From Bryum argenteum (Eukaryota > Streptophyta > Bryopsida > Bryales > Bryaceae), in contig CM073321.1 of assembly GCA_037043015.1 (NCBI GenBank), positions 2,857,001 through 2,921,000 of the forward strand: a DNA stretch of 64,000 nt, given 5' to 3'. Shown here piece after piece: positions 24,305 to 34,252 of this stretch (positions are counted from its first letter, which is position 1; every line of letters starts with the position of its first letter). The notes beneath the pieces were generated by a model. That model ran no database searches. It was given only the letters and a program-made list of their open reading frames with translations, and was not told the DNA's origin. The translations under genes were made by a program, and so were the position numbers.

Positions 24305-24532
24305 ATGGACCTGTCAGATGAAGGTGAGGAGAATTCGAAAGGTGGATCAATGGATCATGACGACCCAACATCTCCAGAACATGAAGGTAAAGATCGAATC
24401 TGTATGTTTTGTGGGAATTTCGGGGTGTGCAGGGCGTGCGAGGCGTTCAAAGATTGCCGGTGCCGGCTTCCGCGATCCAACTGCCGTTACGGTGATGGTG
24501 AGGTCCTCAGAGAGCCGGTGCCGGCAGTCTGA
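24305..24532 (+). CDS. Small Cys-rich ORF, unrecognised
   Basis: A 75-codon frame starting MDLSDEGEENSKGG, with an acidic first half and a Cys-rich second half: CMFCGNFGVCRACEAFKDCRC and a further Cys. The spacing CxxC, x4, CxxC, x5, CxC could bind zinc. Two GCCGGTGCCGG motifs, the same as in the satellite at 27.4-28.2 kb, lie inside or at the end of the frame. It could be a 5' exon of a longer gene or a chance frame. No splice partner could be shown and no function is assigned. Confidence 0.3.
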   Translation: MDLSDEGEENSKGGSMDHDDPTSPEHEGKDRICMFCGNFGVCRACEAFKDCRCRLPRSNCRYGDGEVLREPVPAV

Positions 24533-25429
24533 GGAAGGCGAAGATTCCCATTCCCATTCTCTCACGTGTCCTCCCTAATTGAAGGGGCAGTCGATTTCAG
24601 AACGCTTGTTCGATTGCCTTTTAGTGAAGATTCAAAAATGTCGAGTTGTCTTCGGCGAAGCAGACGTCGTTACTCGACACCTATATACTCCGATCAGCTC
24701 AAGCCCGAGGTCGGTGCCGCAACTCTCTCTCAATTGCTTCCAATTTCAGTCTTAAGCTTTGATCTAATCAATGCATTTTGGGTACCCACACTCATTTTCA
24801 GTTTCAGTGATTGTCAGTGCAGCAGGATCGAAGTACAGAGCTCTTGCTTTTCGATTACTGAAATGGATCATTGATAGCTTGGTGCATGTTGTTGTTTGAT
24901 GTTTCATGGCTTGGATTTTTCCAGACTTCTTCATTACTGAACTTACTGTGGTTATTTTTACCAATTATTTTGCAGCAGAGGTGCTTCGTTGATAGATCTC
25001 TGGAATACGTGCATTCTTTTAAAACTTCGGAGATCTTACTTGTCTCCGCATGTATTTACATTATTCGCCTTCTTTGTGGCGTTTTTATTGTGCAGATATG
25101 TTTGCTTGTTATGAGATCCTGCGGGGATATCCGAGATTGCTTTGCTGGGGCTAATGGTACAGAAACTGTTTAAAGGGGGTCAAGTTTGTCAATATTTTTC
25201 CTCACCAACGACGAGACAAACAAACAGTATGTTGGTCATAATTATCCTTGATTTTAAGTTGAGTCGACGATCAGTATGAACGTTGTCGGGCTGAAGTGTT
25301 CAACTTTGTTGTTTGCTCGTTGATGATCGTTGTTTACGTTTCCCTTTTGCTCTGATCCCTTTCTTGTTATTATGGGACCTTCAGGAGTTAAAAGGAAAGG
25401 GTCAAAAATTTCTTCTTCGGAAGATCAGG

Positions 25430-27360
25430 ATGGGCGTATTCGGACCATCGGGAGGTTTTGACATTCACAATTTTTTTAACAAGTCGCCGCTCAGTCCTTA
25501 TCCTCCTCAGCAACATGCTTCCCAACCACCTTACCCTGCTAGTCAGATTTCTCAGAATCCAGGATCTTTTACTTCAAATTCTGGCACCACCCGCACTGTC
25601 TTCTTCGGCTCAAACCTCACCTTCTCTTTTGGATGGCGCCCGCCTTATGGCACTTCTAACAACGAACATTGGAGCTGAAGCATCTAGCAATGACGACAGT
25701 ACATTCCTTTCTAGTACTCAGCACAGTGTCAGTGGCCAATACCCTTCCTACCAGGCTATTAGCCAAGATGTCGCTGTACATCCACTTGCTTTGGCTCCAG
25801 CATTGCCCACAGCTCCGCCAGCCCTAGACTCGCAAGCAAGTTCCACATTTGTTAGACCATCCAGTGGCAAGCAACCTCGGGGTCGGTCTCTTTGGGGTGA
25901 TCACGTTGTCTATGATGTGGATGTTCGTAAACCTGGAGAGGCTCAGCCTCAGCTGGAAGTTAGCCCTATTACAATTTATGAATTGGACCCACTTTTGGTC
26001 CTCGGACCCACTTTTAATCCTCGGAAGACAAATTGCTGTAAACAAAAGGTACATATGCTACGGTTTGCGGCAGGGCACAATTCGCATTCTGAATATCAAT
26101 ACGGCATTGAAAGCACCGCTTCGAGGTCATATGCAAGTACTAGAAACTTTTGGTTTTTGGCTTAGTTTGCTACGTCAATGCCGGTAGTTCTCTATCTGAC
26201 AGAAAGATGTGAGGGAGTTGCACCTTTTAAGATATCTACTTTCTCATCTTGTGAATGCAGAGGGTAACGGACATGGTGTTTTTGTCAAAATTTCAACACC
26301 TGCTTGCAAGGTTCGTACTCTTAGTCTTGTCTGTATGCTACAGTCGCACGCCGCCACGCCCTTGTCGAAGTGTTCAATTTTCTGGGTATTCGCTGACGAC
26401 CCACAGCTCTATTTGTTACGGAGATACTTTGTTCCAGCGTGGAAATCTTGACATTTACGTAGCTGTAATTTATGCCATTACGAGCCATTTGCTGGTTCGA
26501 GTTCACTGACTGGATTAAAGGGAAATGTCTCCGTCGATTTCGTGTAAGTCACGGAAAGTCTCTTCCCATTCTATATCTGATGCACACAACTGCTGCAGCG
26601 CAAGCGTAGATGGACGCATCTATGTCCAAAGAATTCTAGAGGGACCATGTTCTGAAGGCGGCAAGATCCATATCACGGAGCAGATGTTGGTGGCCATACA
26701 CATTGTTGGGAACTGGGAGTCGTGTCATCCACGTGTTTGCTGGTATCTGCAAGTGAAGGTAAATAATAGGTCTGTCATGAGTGAAAGTGGCGCATCTGTA
26801 ATGTGCTTACATTTTTTTTTTAATATGAAGATGTGATAAATTTATCGGCATCGTCCATTTGCTTCAGATGACATCCTATAATTTGTAAGCTTAGTCTTCG
26901 TGGCCTTGCCTTCTGTTTCGGCTTGGCCATCTTACATTGGTACGCCCGTACTGACGCAGGACGTATTGGAAGTAGCGATTGGGAAGGTTGTTCTCAGTAT
27001 CAATGTTCTGAAGTTACAGCAGGCCGCACCTCAAGAAGGTTTTTTGGCCGATCAACCTCTCAAGTGTCAAGTCGATAAACCATTAGAAGGAGTGCATGTG
27101 GTGGGTGCGCACAACGGCAATGTCACGGACTTGGTTGTGCCTTCTTTTTCCACCTTCAAAGTGGCATCACCCTCAGAAGATGGCATGGTGCGTAACTTTT
27201 CGTGGTTGAAATACACATTGTATACAGTAGTCTTGCGTCTTCACACAACTAGAATTAGCTTCTGTCTCGGTGCACATCTATTAACAGTTCATTACTATAT
27301 TCTTCAGATGCGCTTATGGGGTGACAGTAATCAGAACCCCCTCTCAATCATGTCCGAACT
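25430..27360 (+). pseudogene. VCS: Captured VARICOSE (EDC4-like) fragment, N-terminal half
   Basis: VARICOSE is the WD40 scaffold of the plant mRNA-decapping complex in the cytoplasm. Visible exons are 25430-26136 ([31 protein letters not shown], then [12 protein letters not shown]), 26261-26310 (RVTDMVFLSKFQHLLA), 26599-26758 (SVDGRIYVQRILEG, HPRVCWYLQ), 26960-27187 (VLEVAIGKVVLSI, GVHVVGAHNGNVTDL) and 27308-about 27350 (MRLWGD). GT-AG intron borders are kept, so this is a copy of genomic DNA and not of mRNA. Exon 1 has a frameshift near 25590. A near-perfect 19-bp duplication (GACCCACTTTT..TCCTCG) near 25988-26025 causes a second. The coding sequence stops where GCCGGTGCCGG repeats begin at about 27390, and the C-terminal half is absent. 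Gene family is recognised with good confidence; functional use is unlikely. Confidence 0.82.
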
Positions 27361-27388
27361 GTCAAGAAATGTCCGAACTGAGATGGCC

Positions 27389-28210
27389 ATTTAGAGTGCC
27401 GGTGCCGGCAGTGTGGTCAACCAACCGCCGAACTGAGATGGCCATTTAGAATGCCGGTGCCGGCAGTGTGGTTGACAAATGATTACTTTCAGACCATTCA
27501 AGCGAACAAAAAGAAGTTCCAACCATTCCATTCTCATTGCTGAAACGTATTGTCGCATTAAGAGAAGGATGAACTATGATGTTGATTTGCTCTTTCGAGT
27601 GCTTCATTTCATGGTTCGTCATGCGGCTCGACAGCTTTCCCTTTGTGCTCCCTCAAAGCTTAAAGTAAGTAGCTCTTTCATCTGGTGAAAGTGTATTTTG
27701 TCAAGGAAATTAGGTTACAGGCAATGATGTGTGTTATGGTGAGTTGAGTTCACGTCATGTTATGAGTGCCGGTGCCGGCAGTGGAAAGTAGCTACGGAAA
27801 ATATGGCCCGACAATGAGAGTATGAAACGAGTATAAGCAAATTATTAAGTGCCAATGCCGGCAATGTGCACATTATGGTTATAAGCAGATTATTGAATGC
27901 CGGTGTCGGCAATGAGATGGGTATAAGCAAATTATTGAATGCCGGTGCCGGCAATGAGATGGGTATAAGCAAATTATTGAATGCCGGTGCCGGCAATGAG
28001 AGGCGTATAAGCAAATTATTGAATGCCGGTGCCGGCAATGAGATGGATATAAGCAAAGTGTTAAATTCTGGTGCTGGCAATGACAATGTAAGTTGTCGCT
28101 AATGGAATTGGATGCATGTCTCTTCCTGGATTACAGGTTTATCGGTGCCAATTTGGATAAACATGATTGCTTTCGTAATAGATATTTTTCTATGCCGGTG
28201 CCAATAGTAC
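27389..28210. repeat. GCCGGTGCCGGCA satellite and dispersed copies
   Basis: The motif TGCCGGTGCCGGCA occurs at about 27391, 27449 and 27764. About six tandem ~42-bp units (ATAAGCAAATTATTGAATGC plus GGTGCCGGCAATGAG) follow at 27840-28085, with a last degraded copy near 28193. Two further copies lie at about 24458 and 24510, so the repeat brackets the VARICOSE fragment. Stretches between copies hold short non-repeat DNA. The long open frames across the tandem part are repeat artefacts. Confidence 0.8.
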
Positions 28211-28611
28211 CCCTCAGGTATGGTGTTTAATAATGAAAAGATGAAAATAAGTATTTTTTGAGTTGTATTTAGTTTTAAGTTAATCTAGTATTCGTAGTAA
28301 GGAGCTAATTTCAATTTGATGTATTAAAATTATGCTATGTGTTTTGGTGTAAGTGATACAACTATGGACTTTAAATTTTGGTGTTTCTTACATCATTTGG
28401 ATCCTATTATTTGGTGCTGATTGATTTGTGGGTTTGACTTGGTGCAGCTCTAGGAACATTCCTCTTCTCAATGGCCTTAAGATGGAGGGGTTTGTTCCAA
28501 TATGATGTTGTGCCAATAGCAACACATCGGGCTCTATCATCTTGAGTACTAAAGAATTATATCTTTATTAGTGGTTTTTGCTAATGGTTATGATTTGTTT
28601 GGTTTTTGTAG

Positions 28612-31600
28612 GGACACATCAAGATGATACACCTCTTGATGATACCATAGGAGATGAATCAGATGATGGAGAAGGGAATCTTGGGGATTCAACAAGCAAA
28701 TCGCACAGTGTTGTACAAGAAGAAGGCGAAATTGTAAAGACCAAGAGAATGAAGAAGAAGCAACCTGAAGTGTTATCAGAGTCACAGCTCCAAGGAGAGC
28801 TAAATCAGCTTTTGGCAGAGCAATCAGTGGACACCACATCGAAAATAGAACAACTTCGATTCCAGCCAGTTAATAAATCAAGGTTGTTTATCCCCTTGTG
28901 TCGACTGGTGTCCCTCCAAGCTGTGCGGCCTGCTCTCAAAGGTGATATTACGGATCTACAGGCGCATTTTGTTAGTAAGGGCTACATGGAAGGCTTTGGA
29001 GCATTTTACGTATCTTTGGAGGATGACGAAGGAAATTCTGCCAACCTTACACCGGCTAGCGAATCTACGTGGAGTGCACAGTGGAAAACCAGGAATGCCG
29101 AGTTTGAAAAGCTATTGCTTGCAGATCCAGTGCTCAAAGTTTTTTCAAACAAAATGTTTCACGTTTGGGATGGCAATCACAGGCTTCAAGCATGGCGTCC
29201 CATCATTGACATGTATCATGCCAACGAACTGAAGTGGCATTATACCGTTGACTGCATAATCCTCACACTGAAAGGAAATCTTGTCACAACGTTGACAGCA
29301 TTGCATGAAATTAATTGGTAAGTTTTAAATAAACAATCTGGATTGTATTAACCTTTACAATATTGTTAAGTTCCAAATTATTTCATTTAGCGCAATCAAT
29401 TACTGTCCTAACGTGCATTGTGCTTACAGGAGCAATGAGAAGTCTTATGTGAAAGCAAACTTGGTGCACAAACTCTATCGAGTAAACAGGGTCGGACAAA
29501 AGCCTGTAGAAAATTTCAAAACATTAATTTCTAAAGAAGAATATGATGCGTCCATCAACAAGAAGAAGAAGACTTGGTACAAGTTGACCGTAGAGGCGCT
29601 TAATGGAGTATTGTACCAGGTATTTTACTTGTGCAATTAACTTGAATTTAGATTTTTGTGTTTATTTGTTGGATTGACATTTCCATTGGATTGCAGCAAG
29701 ACATTGCTGAGGAGGCTGCTTGTCAAACAAGGAAGTACTACAAGAAATATCCCAACAAGGAGGATTGGACGAAGGAATCGGTCCATGATTATGTGAATGC
29801 TGTAGTTATGGACATGAAGAAGAAAACTCTTTCGGAATTGAGGAAACAACTTCCTATTGCAAGTACAGATAATGGGGAACAATTCCCTGAGGAGATTAAG
29901 CGTCATTACGAGCTTTACGAAAAAAAACCAGAAATGTTGGTAGAAAAATTGTGGACGTTTTCTATGACTACAATGGATATCAACACTAAAATTAAGTGGC
30001 TACAACATTGGAACATGGCGCCCCGATCTCGCGAGCAATCAAAATTTCCAAAATCTGGTTTTTCCGATGTTAAATTTGAGAAATTCTTGGACAAGGCTAC
30101 TTGGTGGGCACATGTAGGTTTACATATTCACATGCAATGTCTTGAGATTTGGAGTGTATGTGTAACATAGTATTCTTTACAATATAAAGTGTCAAGTCAA
30201 TTGAATCATATGTTTATGATTGTTAATAAGTTTTAACTTGAATTTCAACTCTAACGTAAATATTCATGTTTTGAACTTCTATATTAATTTTTTGCATTTT
30301 ATTCTAATGTAAACCTTACTCTGAACCTTTTATCATGCTTTATAAGTGTTGAGAGTTTAGTAATAGCAAGTTTTATAATGTTCCAAATAATTCATGTACT
30401 CAAAAAATTTCTCTTTTATTTATTACTAAGCACTAAAATTATTGTGTGTGCAGTTGGCAAAACAAGTTACAACCTTGTTTGAAGATTCTCTCACTGAGTT
30501 GAATGCAACAATCAACTACAAGTCCCTAGACGCGAATCCGATTCCAGAGATTTTGGATTACGTTGAGCAGTGGAGAATTTCTCTTTGGGATGACGCATTC
30601 TTTAGGGAGTTTAAGGAAGCCAAAGGCGTCAAGAGAAATCATGAACCACATCAACAACTCAATTTTGATTCCGCTTGTAGCCGTGTGCTTTACAGATATT
30701 ACACACATGTTCTTGTCCCTGCCAAGGCTGTAGAGAAACTTCCAGCCTCCTTCATGTCTTACACTAATTTGAATAATCCTGAGTGCATGTATACAGCTGA
30801 AATGGTGGCAGATTGGAATGTGGTGCATTACAAGTTCTGTGGATGGTACATGGATTGTCCAATGAACAAATGTCCATCCGATGAGCTTGCTATGAGGACT
30901 ACGTTGGAGCCCAATCTCATCATCAACCAATCACTTCAGAAAAGTGTTGAAGATGAAGAAGTAGGTACTTCAAGAAGAGGCAAGCGAATCATAAAGAAGA
31001 AGTCGGCAGTTGTTGAGCCTTCAGAGGCTCCTCGTCAAGCTGCACAAACTTCAGGAGTTCAAGCATTGCTTCAACCAGTTGAAAGTGATGACGGAATGGA
31101 GAGTTCTGGAGCATTGCCTTCTAAAAATATTCCGGTTTTGCAGGCCGGAAAGAGATCAAGGAATGTTTCACTTCTAGGGCCCTCTTCACCAACTCACAAG
31201 CGCCACAAACCGAACAAAGATGTGTCACAGTTTTCAATGTCTCCAACTGCTGAAATTTCACAACTTCCATTGACCTTAAGAGGGATGTTCAATGATTTAC
31301 ACCCAGTTCGATCGTCGTCGTCATCAAAAACAAAGCTAATCAATGATTCTCTGGTTCGTTGGTGTGAGATGAAACAAGCTCATAAAGAAAAACAATGGCC
31401 AGGAGAGTTTGATGAAATGTTGGCTTTTATCAAACTTGTAAGTAATTTCCGCTAACATAAAATGTTTTATTATTTCTCTTGGTTTTCTTGACTATATGAT
31501 TTTGTTTAAACTTTTGTTGACAGAAATCTCAAAGGCTTTTGCAGGTTGGAGCGGGACGAGATATGTATTTCAATGGTGTGAAAAATTCATCCCCAGGGGT

Positions 31601-32787
31601 CGATTTGCTAATTGCAGACTACCCGGATGGCCTTCCTGTTCCTGGAGTGAGTGACCCGCCTCATCAAATTCCTAATTGGAATTCTCATACTCCATGGTTT
31701 TTGAAGACAATTATGATGTTCTTTAAGAATGTTGTTCATGATGATGGTGCACTATTGATTTTCTACCCCGAAAGTTCAGCTGTACGACGTGAGATTTTGA
31801 GTCTTTTTCCAAGTTTTGGTGTTAAGCTACGGGATGAATGGAAGGTTCTCAACTCCCTGCCCTTAACAAGTGCATCGAACCCAGGAAAAGAAGTAAGTTC
31901 TCTACTTTTATGTTTCATTTGCATTTTGGTCGATCATGTTTGTAATATGACTACTTTCCTGGTTTATTCTTCAGACCTACATGTCAAAGGCGATGTTACT
32001 GGTACGATCACTTGCACCTGAAATTTCTAGACAAGCTAAGCCACTTATTATTGCAGAGGATCCATACACATCGGAAGTCAACCTCAGAAAGCACGATATG
32101 ATATGTAACTTGGTGGATTCCAAGTCTTTGTTGTGTAGAGCAGCAGATGGTAAACCATGGAGAGGACCTAAACAGAAATCAGACCTTATTATGAAGGTTC
32201 TAATTCATGGCTTAACTCCAACGAATGGCATTGTGGTTGATTTTCGAGCCGGCACAGGTATTTGTCTATCATACAATTAATAATTGTTTCATTAATTTGT
32301 CTTCTTTTGCTTTGAAGCTTAATACTAAATGTTAAAATGTGTGTGCAGGTGACACGATTCGGGCGGGATTGTCCTTGAATCGCCATGTTGTAGCTCTAGA
32401 GCGTGATCCTCACATCTTCAAGGAGCTACTTGAGGCAATCATCAGAGCCCCAACAACAGTTTCACATGCACCAAGTGAAGTGAGCACTGACTTGGACGAA
32501 GATGAATCTCCAATTGTAGCCGCCCCATTGGAGGATTTTTGTAAGTGAGTTGATAATCTTTTTTAATTTAATTCCACACATGTTAATTAAATGAGTTCTA
32601 ATGTAATTTGTATATGTGTTTGTGCAGTCATGTAAGCAACGGCCCTCCGGATTCGACCTTTAATTTCTTCATCCGCTCTAGGACACCATCACCTTCCTTT
32701 AGCCTTCCATGTTACGCTGAAGGAATTGCTCGTGCATTTTGTAGTGTGATTTCGGATTCGAGTGATGAAATATCATCGCCACCTTGA
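28612..32787 (+). CDS. ParB-like domain plus beta-class DNA methyltransferase-like protein
   Basis: Eight exons: 28612-29317, 29430-29619, 29697-30113, 30454-31437, 31524-31892, 31975-32257, 32349-32544 and 32628-32787 (TGA 32785). All joins keep phase with GT-AG borders, giving about 1,101 codons with no stop. The first exon upstream of the TTTTTGTAG acceptor is not resolved. Near visible residue 183, FHVWDGNHRLQAW fits a ParB-like core. Residues about 450-760 form a linker with basic, nuclear-signal-like patches (GKRIIKKKS, KRHKPNK). From about 767 comes a beta-class MTase layout: LLIADYPDG at the motif IV place (normally DPPY/SPPW), a DGALLIFYPES strand, RGPKQKSDLIMKVL (motif X) and VVDFRAGTGDTIRAG (motif I, AdoMet binding). 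Such ParB-methylase fusions occur in phages and bacteria, where they modify adenine N6 or cytosine N4. Catalysis here is uncertain because motif IV is altered. Confidence 0.78.
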
Positions 32788-34192
32788 TACGACTCTCGTG
32801 TTCGGCAGTATTTGGATATTAGTGCTATAGAGTCTGACTGTTCTTCTTAGAACATTTTGTATCAAGTGACTCGCATATTATTTGAATTGATTTTCTATTA
32901 CTATAAATTGCTCCAAAATTTGAATTGTTGTTTTACCATTGGATCTGTTCTATTACCATTAATCACAAAATTCCAATTTTGAGAAACCTTGCTTCATAAG
33001 TGTACTCTATCTACTGAATGGCCTATTCAAAATTCCCAAATGGACCCCCACTCTACTATTGAATTTCAATACTTGTATTTTCAGCATTTGTGGAATCACA
33101 ACATTTGTAGTTAATTTAAAAATATTAGTGAGCATTTCTTGGAAATATTTAGTCTACGTTTTACAAACTCAAACGGAAATGTAATGATTGTTACTTTGAA
33201 GTATTATCATCATAATTTTTTGTTATGTAGATAAAGCAGTTGAAGATTTCCATGCAAAATTTTTGAAATTCATTGCGTTTTTAGAACCTTAAATCCTTAA
33301 TGCATATAATTTACTAAAATAATGTCAAAAAATAATGTTAGAACATGCAACACAATGACTGTATATTATTTAGGGGAAAAATTAACAATTATTAAATATC
33401 CTTACGTATTTGTAATTTTAGGCATACTTTTTAAAATAGAATCCCAAAATCATGAATTTTAACAAACATTGAAAGACTTTCATTTGGAGAATCACTTTTG
33501 ACATGTGATAAGAGTATTGCTATTTTGAATAGTGCCTCTGCGCTACAATTCAAACTAAAAGTCTTTAATACGGAAAAAATGACACTAACGCCTATTATAT
33601 CATTATGTGCATTAAATGATGTTGGAGCTAAATAATATAGACCTTATTTATTGAACAATATTATTAGGCCATTATGTGTTGTCCCCCTGATTATGGGCAC
33701 AGTTCTTGTATATTTTCTTACCAAATATAATTCATACATTTTGTATTCAATTTTATTTTTTTCAAATTTCCTTAAACTTGTAAGCTTCAAATTATTATTA
33801 AGATTATCCCTTGCAAAATTGGGCATGTAACCCTCCGTGAGGAGCCTTTGTCATGAAACTAAAACACGAAATTAAATTCTTGCCATCACAGATACAAAAT
33901 GATGACGTCAGCCCTAAATTGTAACAACTTTGTATAGTATAAGGGATATTAAATAATATTTGAATGTATTTGATTTATAACGTCAGCCTCAATTTTTTAA
34001 AGCAAACTACTTAGGATTTATTTTATCAATACAGTATATCTAAAAATCCACGGACTTAGGACCCATTTGTTTTGAAAAACAAATTAAATTATTATATATT
34101 AAATAATATTTTTGGTAGTAGGCTACCTTTCTTTTTATATTTCCTCAAAATACTTTGGAAAAATTCCTCACTGCTCTCCTCTCACCGCTCTC
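32788..34192. other. AT-rich 3' flank within inner element
   Basis: Includes the probable 3' UTR of the methyltransferase-like gene and AT-rich subterminal DNA. No open frame with recognised motifs. CTCACCGCTCTCC units begin at about 34170. Confidence 0.5.
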
Positions 34193-34243
34193 CTCTCACC
34201 GCTCTCCGATCACCGCTCTACGCTCACATACGTGCATTCCCCA
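34193..34243 (-). repeat. Right terminal inverted repeat of inner element
   Basis: The reverse complement starts TGGGGAATGCACGTATG and contains GAGCGTAGAG and GGAGAGCGGTGAG, pairing with 17570-17619. Just inside it, CTCACCGCTCTCCT is tandemly repeated three to four times (about 34170-34210), a subterminal feature common in Mutator-like elements. Confidence 0.85.
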
Positions 34244-34252
34244 AAGTGGCTG

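Larger units (their letters stand above)
17561..34252. mobile_element. 16.7-kb cargo-carrying MULE-type transposon with TSDs
   Basis: The element spans 17570-34243 and is flanked by AAGTGGCTG at 17561-17569 and 34244-34252. The 9-bp length is typical of Mutator-like elements. Removing it and one duplicate rejoins the outer transposase in frame (HKKWL/QASGNKG), as in the uninterrupted inner homologue (HNKWLQASGNKG). The ends are imperfect inverted repeats sharing TGCA.GTATG.GAGCGTAGA and GGAGAGCGGTGAG. Content in order: AT-rich left end, related transposase pseudogene (minus), intergenic DNA, a small Cys-rich ORF, VARICOSE fragment, GCCGGTGCCGG satellite, open ParB-methyltransferase gene, AT-rich right end. 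The element boundary could be off by one base on the right. Confidence 0.9.

Noticed and set aside
24347-24565. 72-codon minus-strand frame overlapping the Cys-rich ORF
   Set aside because: Antisense frame without motif; neither strand is well supported, and the plus-strand frame has the more protein-like start.
27760-28102. Open frames across the 42-bp satellite on both strands
   Set aside because: Unit length is a multiple of three, so frames stay open by repetition; the proteins are simple repeats.
28578-28611. ATG at 28578 as start of the methyltransferase-like gene
   Set aside because: The stretch before 28612 (TTTGGTTTTTGTAG) looks like an intron acceptor and the encoded MLMVMICLVFV is not protein-like for this family; an upstream first exon is more likely but was not found.
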